Origin: Brevundimonas fontaquae
GTDB lineage: Bacteria > Pseudomonadota > Alphaproteobacteria > Caulobacterales > Caulobacteraceae
Assembly (NCBI RefSeq): GCF_017086445.1
Contig: NZ_CP070968.1
Coordinates: 1,364,001 to 1,428,000 of the forward strand
Length of the DNA stretch: 64,000 bases
Direction of reading: 5' to 3'
Part shown: piece after piece, positions 59,019 to 64,000 of the stretch
Position numbering within the stretch: position 1 is the first letter of the stretch
How the letters are laid out: every line of letters begins with the position of its first letter
Made by a program: the position numbers and the translations under genes
Notes under the pieces: generated by a model
What the model was told of the DNA's origin: nothing
Databases searched by the model: none
Seen by the model: only the letters and a program-made list of their open reading frames with translations

Positions 59019-60017
59019 TTGTCTGCTACGTCATCCGTCATCGACCTGATCGGCAATACGCCGCTGGTGCGCCTGAACCGCCTGTCCGATGCGACGGGCT
59101 GCGAAATCCTGGGCAAGGCCGAGTTTCTGAATCCCGGCGGTTCGATCAAGGATCGCGCGGCCCTGTCGATCGTGCAGGGCGCGCGGGCGTCGGGCGTGCT
59201 GAAACCCGGCGGGACGATCGTCGAGGGCACGGCCGGCAACACCGGCATCGGCCTGGCCCTGGTCGGGGCGGCCTTGGGTCATCCGGTCGTCATCGTCATT
59301 CCGCGCACCCAGTCGGAAGAGAAGAAATCCGCGATCCGTTCGCTGGGCGCGCGGCTGGTCGAGGTGGACGCTGCGCCCTTTTCCAGCCCGAACCACTTCG
59401 TCCACTATTCCGGGCGTCTGGCCGCGGAGCTGAACGACAGCGAAGAGGCCGGCGCCATCTGGGCCAATCAGTTCGACAACACCGCCAATCGCGGGGCCCA
59501 CTACAACACGACCGGCCCCGAAATCTGGACGCAGACCAACGGTCAGGTCGACGCCTTCGTCTCGGCCGTCGGCTCGGGCGGGACCATCGCCGGCGTCGGC
59601 GCCTATCTGCGCGAACAGAAGCCGGATGTGACCATCGCCCTGGCCGATCCAGCGGGCGCGGCCATGTTCAACTGGTTCACCAAGGGCGAGATGACGGGAG
59701 AGGGATCGTCGATCACCGAGGGGATCGGCGTGGCCCGCATCACCGGCAATCTGGAAGGCTTCAGGCCCGATTACGCCTATCGGATCGAAGACGCGGAGTT
59801 CCTGCCGATCCTGTTCGACCTGGTGAAGCACGAAGGCCTGTCGCTGGGCGGATCGGCGGGGGTGAACATCGCCGGCGCGGTGCGGCTGGCGCGCGAGCTT
59901 GGCCCCGGCAAGACCATCGTCACCTGCCTGTGTGATCCCGGCTCGCGCTATGCGTCCAAGCTGTTCAACCCGGAATTCCTGCGGTCGAAGGGTTTGCCGG
60001 AGCCGGACTGGGCGTAA
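59019..60017 (+). CDS. cysK: Cysteine synthase A
   Basis: PLP enzyme joining sulfide and O-acetylserine to give cysteine, 332 aa. The Schiff-base Lys is K44 in NPGGSIKDRAAL, the substrate loop is EGTAGNTGIG, and the phosphate-binding loop is VGSGGTIAGVG. The start is TTG, giving the usual N-terminus IDLIGNTPLVRL; no ATG fits. It ends the cys operon and is followed by a large palindromic repeat. Confidence 0.96.
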   Translation: MSATSSVIDLIGNTPLVRLNRLSDATGCEILGKAEFLNPGGSIKDRAALSIVQGARASGVLKPGGTIVEGTAGNTGIGLALVGAALGHPVVIVIPRTQSEEKKSAIRSLGARLVEVDAAPFSSPNHFVHYSGRLAAELNDSEEAGAIWANQFDNTANRGAHYNTTGPEIWTQTNGQVDAFVSAVGSGGTIAGVGAYLREQKPDVTIALADPAGAAMFNWFTKGEMTGEGSSITEGIGVARITGNLEGFRPDYAYRIEDAEFLPILFDLVKHEGLSLGGSAGVNIAGAVRLARELGPGKTIVTCLCDPGSRYASKLFNPEFLRSKGLPEPDWA

Positions 60018-60022
60018 GCCCA

Positions 60023-60169
60023 TCGTCTCCTCCCCACTTGTGGGGAGGGGGACCGCAAAGCGGTGGAGGGGCTCTTGAAGTCCCACAAGCGGCCTGTGAT
60101 GCGGCTAAGAACCCCTCCGTCTCTCCGCTTCGCTCCGAGCCACCTCCCCACGAAGCGGGGAGGAGACGA
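60023..60169. repeat. Nested palindromic intergenic repeat after cysK
   Basis: Fills most of the cysK-DUF885 gap. The outer arms TCGTCTCCTCCCC (60023-60035) and GGGGAGGAGACGA (60157-60169) are perfectly complementary. Inside are smaller hairpins: CTCCCCAC-TT-GTGGGGAG, ACCGC-AAA-GCGGT, and a GGAGGGG/CCCCTCC pair. It is the type of dispersed palindromic repeat found in Caulobacterales intergenic regions and may also end transcription between the convergent genes. Confidence 0.8.
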
Positions 60170-60177
60170 CGCTTCTG

Positions 60178-61965
60178 CTACTTCGCCTTCTGCTTCGCGA
60201 TCCAGGCATCCATCCGCTGGTCCAGCAGCGCCAGCGGCAGCGGGCCTTCGACCAGTAGGGCGTCGTGGAAGGTGCGGATGTTGAACTTCGGCCCCAACTC
60301 CCGCTCGGCCCGCGCCCGGATCTCGCGCAGGCGGATTTCGCCGATCTTGTAGGCCGTGGCCTGACCGGGCCAGCCGATATAGCGCTGAAGCTCGGTCTCG
60401 ATGTTGTGGGGCGCGAGGGCCGAGTTGTCGCGGAAGCAGGCGCGGGCCTGTTCCTCGGTCCAGCCCATCCAGTGCAGACCGGTGTCCGCGACCAGTCGGC
60501 AGGCGCGCCACATTTCATAGGACAGGCGGCCGAACCGTTCGTAAGGCGTGCGGTAGAAGCCCATCTCCTCGCCCAGATATTCGGCATACAGGCCCCAGCC
60601 CTCGGTATAGGCGCTGACATTGGCCTGACGACGGAAATAGGGTTGGCCGGGCGCCTCCTGCTGCAAGGCGATCTGGAGATGGTGGCCCGGAACGGCCTCA
60701 TGCAGGGTCAGGGCGGGCAGTTCGTACAGCGGACGCTGATCCAGCTTGGACGTGTTGACGATGTAATGGGCTGAAACGCCGTTCTGCATCGAACCGCCGT
60801 TGTAGCGGCCGGTGGTGTAGTTTTCCTCGATCTGCGGCGGCACGGGCTGCACGTCGTAGGTCAGGCGGGGCAGGGTGGCGAACAGAGGGGGCAGGCCGCC
60901 ATCCGCGCGCTTGGCCATCTCCGACGCCTGCTGCAACAGGGCCTCGCGGCTGGTCGCATAGAACTGGTGGTCGGTGCGCAGGAAGTTCAGGAAGCCGGCG
61001 AAGTCGCCGGTCCAGCCCGACGCCTTCATTTCCACATCCATGCGCGAGCGGATGCGCGCGACCTCGTCCAGACCGATCTGGTGGATCTGGTCCGGCGTCA
61101 GGTCGGTCGTGGTGTGGCCGCGCACCAGATAGGCGTACAGTTCCTTGCCGCCGGGCCGGTTACCGATGCCCGGCTGGACCGGCGCCTTGGGCAGATAGTC
61201 GCTTTCGAGGAAGGTCCGCCAGGCCTGGCGCGCCGGAAGGATCGTCTCTGAAACCGCCGCCGTCGCCTCGGCGCTAAGGCGATCCTTATCCGCTTGAGAC
61301 ACGGTCGAGGGAAGGGTTGACAGGGGCTTCAGCAGCGGCTCGGCGTCCGGCTTGATCGCCACATCGTTTCGCGCCAGCGTCAGGGCGCTTTCTGTCACCG
61401 ATCGGGCCTGGACCAAGCCGGTGTCCAGGCCGCGCCGGGCGTTCGCGGTCGTCTGGGCGTAGATTTGGCCGAAGCCCCGGATACGCTTGATATAGGCCTC
61501 GGCCTCCGCGACGGAGTTCAGGCGCGTGCTGCCGCCGACGTAGAGCGCCCAGGTTCCCGGGCCGCCTTCGGAGTCGAACGCCAGACGGCTGGTGTCGTAG
61601 TCCAACCCTTCCAGGCTGCGGTTGAGCGTATAGAGCAGGAAGGCGTGGTTGATGCCGCCGGCGTGGGAAAGACTTGCCGGGTCGATGGCTGTCAGCCGCC
61701 GCACGAACCCTTCCAGCGGCGCGCGCTGGGCCAGTTCGAACTCCTGCGACAGGTCAGGCACGCGGCCCATCGCCTCGACATCGCCCTCACCGCCGGCCGA
61801 GATCGGATCGACCGACTTCAGATAGGTTTCGTAGTCGGCGATGACGGCGTTCAGCGCGGCGTCTGCCGGCGCGGTTGCGACGGCGGCGGGCGGCGTTTGC
61901 GCGACGGCCATGATCGGCGACCCGGCCGCAAGCATGGCCGCGATAGCCAGATAAGAAATCTTCAT
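60178..61965 (-). CDS. DUF885 family protein, exported metallopeptidase-like
   Basis: Exported protein of 595 aa with a signal peptide ending in MAVAQ. DUF885 is related to M32-type metallopeptidases: the HEXXXGHH zinc motif is HEAVPGHH (H422, E423, H428, H429). Upstream regions such as RGHTTTDLTPDQIHQIGLDEVARI, with its conserved His and Asp, are typical of the family. The protein is probably periplasmic, with a peptidase or unknown hydrolytic role. AGGAGG precedes the ATG, but it sits in a hairpin. Convergent with cysK and upstream of no other gene on its strand. Confidence 0.88.
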   Translation of the reverse strand: MKISYLAIAAMLAAGSPIMAVAQTPPAAVATAPADAALNAVIADYETYLKSVDPISAGGEGDVEAMGRVPDLSQEFELAQRAPLEGFVRRLTAIDPASLSHAGGINHAFLLYTLNRSLEGLDYDTSRLAFDSEGGPGTWALYVGGSTRLNSVAEAEAYIKRIRGFGQIYAQTTANARRGLDTGLVQARSVTESALTLARNDVAIKPDAEPLLKPLSTLPSTVSQADKDRLSAEATAAVSETILPARQAWRTFLESDYLPKAPVQPGIGNRPGGKELYAYLVRGHTTTDLTPDQIHQIGLDEVARIRSRMDVEMKASGWTGDFAGFLNFLRTDHQFYATSREALLQQASEMAKRADGGLPPLFATLPRLTYDVQPVPPQIEENYTTGRYNGGSMQNGVSAHYIVNTSKLDQRPLYELPALTLHEAVPGHHLQIALQQEAPGQPYFRRQANVSAYTEGWGLYAEYLGEEMGFYRTPYERFGRLSYEMWRACRLVADTGLHWMGWTEEQARACFRDNSALAPHNIETELQRYIGWPGQATAYKIGEIRLREIRARAERELGPKFNIRTFHDALLVEGPLPLALLDQRMDAWIAKQKAK

Positions 61966-61970
61966 GACGC

Positions 61971-61987
61971 CCCTCCTGTCAGGAGGG
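61971..61987 (-). promoter_or_regulatory. Hairpin masking the DUF885 gene Shine-Dalgarno
   Basis: On the mRNA, CCCTCC-TGACA-GGAGGG pairs the AGGAGG ribosome-binding site in a 6-bp GC stem with a 5-nt loop. Translation could depend on opening of this stem. Confidence 0.5.
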
Positions 61988-62014
61988 CCACGCAAGCCGA
62001 GCAGAGCCGATGCG

Positions 62015-62515
62015 TCAACCGCAGACGGTGAAGAACCGCTCGATTTGCACCTTTGCGGCGGGATGGGCGGCGTAGACGTGACGTTCGTCGTCAGCCCAGG
62101 CGGCGATCCAGCCCAGACGGCGGAAGCGCTGGAAGACCGGATCCTTGGTCTTGGCCTGCGCCGTCAGCAGTTCGCCGTCATGCACGACGGCTGGTTCAGA
62201 TGCGGCGCGATAGCGCTCGGTGTCTCCGCCGGATTCCAAGTAGATTTCGCGGCCCGGCTTGTCGCTGGAGGCTGTCAATTCCAGCGCGCTCGACCCCACC
62301 TGGCAGGCGAGCCGAAGTTTAACTTCGTCGCTATTGGCGACGCCGTAGGCCAGCATAGCCTCCTGCCCATCGGTGTTCAGGAACCAGTCGTAACCGGGCG
62401 TCGGAGCCGGCGCCGATGCAGTCGCCGCAGAGCCGGCTGCGGGCATCGGGGCCTGGGTCGCGCAAGCTGCGAGAGCCGAGATGGCGATCAAGGCTGATAT
62501 CAAGCGAAGACGCAT
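62015..62515 (-). CDS. Unrecognised lipoprotein, tandem paralog 1
   Basis: A 166-aa protein with an N-terminal lipobox (LISALIAISALAAC), so an envelope lipoprotein. The mature domain has W-X-L near residue 47, a Cys in LRLACQVGSS, SGGDTERYRA, DPVFQRFRRLGWIAAW and a final Cys in FFTVCG. The same pattern recurs in the neighbouring gene, 11 bases upstream, so the two are probably paralogs from a tandem duplication. I do not recognise the family. Confidence 0.7.
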   Translation of the reverse strand: MRLRLISALIAISALAACATQAPMPAAGSAATASAPAPTPGYDWFLNTDGQEAMLAYGVANSDEVKLRLACQVGSSALELTASSDKPGREIYLESGGDTERYRAASEPAVVHDGELLTAQAKTKDPVFQRFRRLGWIAAWADDERHVYAAHPAAKVQIERFFTVCG

Positions 62516-62526
62516 GCGTGAGTTCC

Positions 62527-62955
62527 TTAGCCGGCGCAGCGATCGGCGAAGCGACGCAGCTTGGCCATGTGCGGACGTTCGACGGTGATCGTGCTGGTGT
62601 CGTCGCCGACGGCGATCGTCATGCGGCCATTCGCGACGAAGGCGGAAAAGGCGGGGTGGTCGACGGGGATCGCCGTCTCAAGCTTGCCGCCACGCCCGAT
62701 GCGCGCCTCGCTGGTCGCCGTCGACCCGCCTGAGGTGATGCGCGCAAATCCGGCGGACGCATCCTCGCCATAGACCGCGACCGAGACCGCGCCCGAACCC
62801 GGCAGGCATTGCAACGTGGCGCGCAGGCTGGCGGTGTCGGGGATGTCGTTGGCCAGCACCATCGGTCCCTCGCCCTCGTACAGGCTCCAGGTCCAGCCTG
62901 CGCCGGGCGCAGTCTGTATCGCGGCCGCCATAAGAGCGGAGAGTATCAGCATCAT
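62527..62955 (-). CDS. Unrecognised exported protein, tandem paralog 2
   Basis: A 142-aa protein with a short signal peptide (MMLILSALMAAAIQTAPG). Shared with its neighbour are W-X-L at the start of the domain, a Cys in ATLQCLPGSG, SGGSTATSEA, HPAFSAFVANGRMTIAV and a C-terminal Cys in FADRCAG. The two cysteines could form a disulfide in the periplasm. It lacks the lipobox of its neighbour. Function unknown; no motif for catalysis is seen. Confidence 0.7.
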   Translation of the reverse strand: MMLILSALMAAAIQTAPGAGWTWSLYEGEGPMVLANDIPDTASLRATLQCLPGSGAVSVAVYGEDASAGFARITSGGSTATSEARIGRGGKLETAIPVDHPAFSAFVANGRMTIAVGDDTSTITVERPHMAKLRRFADRCAG

Positions 62956-63095
62956 GTGTCAGCCCCCGCCGACGACGCGCAGCGCCGCGTCGCCTTCAAT
63001 GTCGTCAGACGCGGCTGTGACCGCAAGATCAGACGACCGCATTCACTTTGAACGCGGTTATCCGTCTGCAGTTCAACCCGCAGGGTCGGCTCGCG

Positions 63096-63818
63096 TCAGA
63101 ACGGGCTGAAGCGTTCCGCCAGCGCCTGACCCACGGGCGGGGCCTGGACGCGGCTGACGTCGCCGCGACCGCCGTAGGAGATGCGCGCCTCGGCGATTTG
63201 GGTGTGGTTGATGGCGTTGGCGGATGAGATGTCCTCGGGGCGGACGATGCCTGCGACCGTCAGTTCGCGGACCTCGCGGTTGGTGCGCACTTCCTGCCGA
63301 CCCTGGATCACCAGATTGCCGTTGGCCAGGACGTCGGTGACGACGGCGGCGATGGTTAGCGACACCTTCTCGGCGCGGGTGACCGAACCATTGCCAGACG
63401 ATTTAAGATCGCCTTCCATGCCGACCATCTTCGACGGATCGAAGCCGCCGGGGAAGGCGCGGCCCAGGCTGCTTTCCAGGCCGAACAGGTTGCTGACGCC
63501 GGCATTGATCTCGTTGGAGCGCGAGCGCTGGGTTGAGTTCTGCGTCTGGGCGCGATCGTCGATGTCGATCTTGACCGTCAGGATGTCCCCGATATGCCGC
63601 GCGCGCTGGTCGCCGAAGAAGGTGCGGGCGCCCGTGCGCCACAGGCTGTTGGCGCTGGCCGGCGCGGTCTCGCGCGCGGGCAGATAGGCCTGCTGCGCCG
63701 GGATCAGGGCGGCGGGATAGCCGATGGGGGCCAGTTCCGGACCGCGCACCGTTTCAGCGACGGTCGAGCAGGCGGCGAGCGGGGCGAAGGCGGCGAGGAT
63801 CAGGACGGCTTTACGCAT
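63096..63818 (-). CDS. flgH: Flagellar L-ring protein FlgH
   Basis: Outer-membrane lipoprotein forming the L ring around the flagellar rod, 240 aa. A signal peptide ends in the lipobox LAAC (C17). Conserved family segments are LWRTGARTFFGDQRARHIGD, DILTVKIDIDDRA and GRQEVRTNREVRELTVAGI, with SSANAINHTQIAEARISYGG near the C-terminus. It follows flgA with a 12-bp gap; this is the flgF-flgG-flgA-flgH order of Caulobacter. Confidence 0.95.
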   Translation of the reverse strand: MRKAVLILAAFAPLAACSTVAETVRGPELAPIGYPAALIPAQQAYLPARETAPASANSLWRTGARTFFGDQRARHIGDILTVKIDIDDRAQTQNSTQRSRSNEINAGVSNLFGLESSLGRAFPGGFDPSKMVGMEGDLKSSGNGSVTRAEKVSLTIAAVVTDVLANGNLVIQGRQEVRTNREVRELTVAGIVRPEDISSANAINHTQIAEARISYGGRGDVSRVQAPPVGQALAERFSPF

Positions 63819-63830
63819 GACTTGGATTCC

Positions 63831-64000
63831 CTAGCGGGCGGCGAACTGTTGGGGATTGGCGCGGGCCATGTCGGCGCCGGGGCCGGCGATGGCTTGGCCG
63901 GGGCCGGAGGCGACCGCATCGATGACGCGGTTGGACGTGGTGTTCATAATGGCGACCGGCTCGCCCAGACCGGCGCTGCGCATGGCCTTGCCCATGACGG
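63831..64000 (-). CDS. flgA: Flagellar P-ring chaperone FlgA, 3' end (partial)
   Basis: The last 56 codons of a minus-strand gene that runs off the window end. The C-terminus includes AGLGEPVAIMNTTSNRVIDA and ASGPGQAIAG, the conserved pattern of the FlgA C-terminal domain. FlgA is a periplasmic chaperone for P-ring assembly. Its place just upstream of flgH supports the call. Confidence 0.85.
   Translation of the reverse strand, partial: VMGKAMRSAGLGEPVAIMNTTSNRVIDAVASGPGQAIAGPGADMARANPQQFAAR

Overview
The window is a high-GC alphaproteobacterial chromosome segment and looks like Caulobacterales, most likely Brevundimonas. The reasons are a CcrM-type GANTC methyltransferase, CtrA-type boxes (TTAA-N7-TTAAC) in front of ccrM, ddl-ftsQA, ftsZ and fliF, the Caulobacter flagellar order fliF-fliG-flbE-fliN-flbD-flhA, the flgA-flgH order, and an FtsZ with a very long linker. 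The genus is inferred from gene content, not from a database match. I saw no rRNA, tRNA, CRISPR array, prophage or insertion sequence.

Layout. 1-8 kb: mutY, a glycogen debranching enzyme, a GT4 glycosyltransferase, ccrM and a large-subunit catalase. 8-21 kb: a cell-wall and division block, murC-murB-(unknown secreted protein)-ddl-ftsQ-ftsA, then a TonB-dependent receptor, ftsZ and lpxC. 21-34 kb: mostly housekeeping genes: pgeF, a MidA-type methyltransferase, lgt, ubiK, a YbjN-like gene, proC, an EnvZ/OmpR-like pair, ilvE, a nucleoside transporter, a DUF1275 protein, a thioesterase, a small DUF3253 protein, a UDG-family protein and a lipoprotein hydrolase. 34-42 kb: the fliF operon, with a class A beta-lactamase gene between flbD and flhA. 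42-46 kb: a three-gene signalling cassette (CHASE3 kinase, stand-alone receiver, receiver-HisKA_2 kinase), then a Nudix hydrolase and a csbD gene behind a textbook general-stress (EcfG) promoter. 46-54 kb: a CoxE-like VWA protein, a GNAT, an HDAC-like deacetylase, a phosphatase, xseB-ispA-dxs, an NYN/OST-HTH protein and a LysR regulator. 54-60 kb: the sulfate assimilation operon cysG-DUF2849-cysI-(DUF934::cysH)-cysK. 60-64 kb: a DUF885 metallopeptidase-like protein, two small tandem paralogous exported proteins, flgH and the 3' end of flgA.

How the parts connect. The cell-cycle logic of Caulobacter can be read in the DNA: the CtrA boxes and GANTC methylation sites sit at ccrM and ftsZ, the genes that carry out methylation and division. 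The CtrA box at fliF is a perfect match and contains the stop codon of the preceding gene. A further near-match lies upstream of the ybjN-like gene and proC.

The most unusual points are these: a class A beta-lactamase co-transcribed inside the flagellar operon, a TonB receptor between ftsA and ftsZ, an apparent CTG start codon for the receiver-kinase, a DUF934-CysH fusion, a 29-bp tandem hairpin repeat ahead of lpxC, a roughly 150-bp nested palindrome after cysK, hairpins covering the ribosome-binding regions of ccrM and the DUF885 gene, and an uncharacterised pair of tandem paralogs next to flgH. All gaps between genes are under 300 bases.
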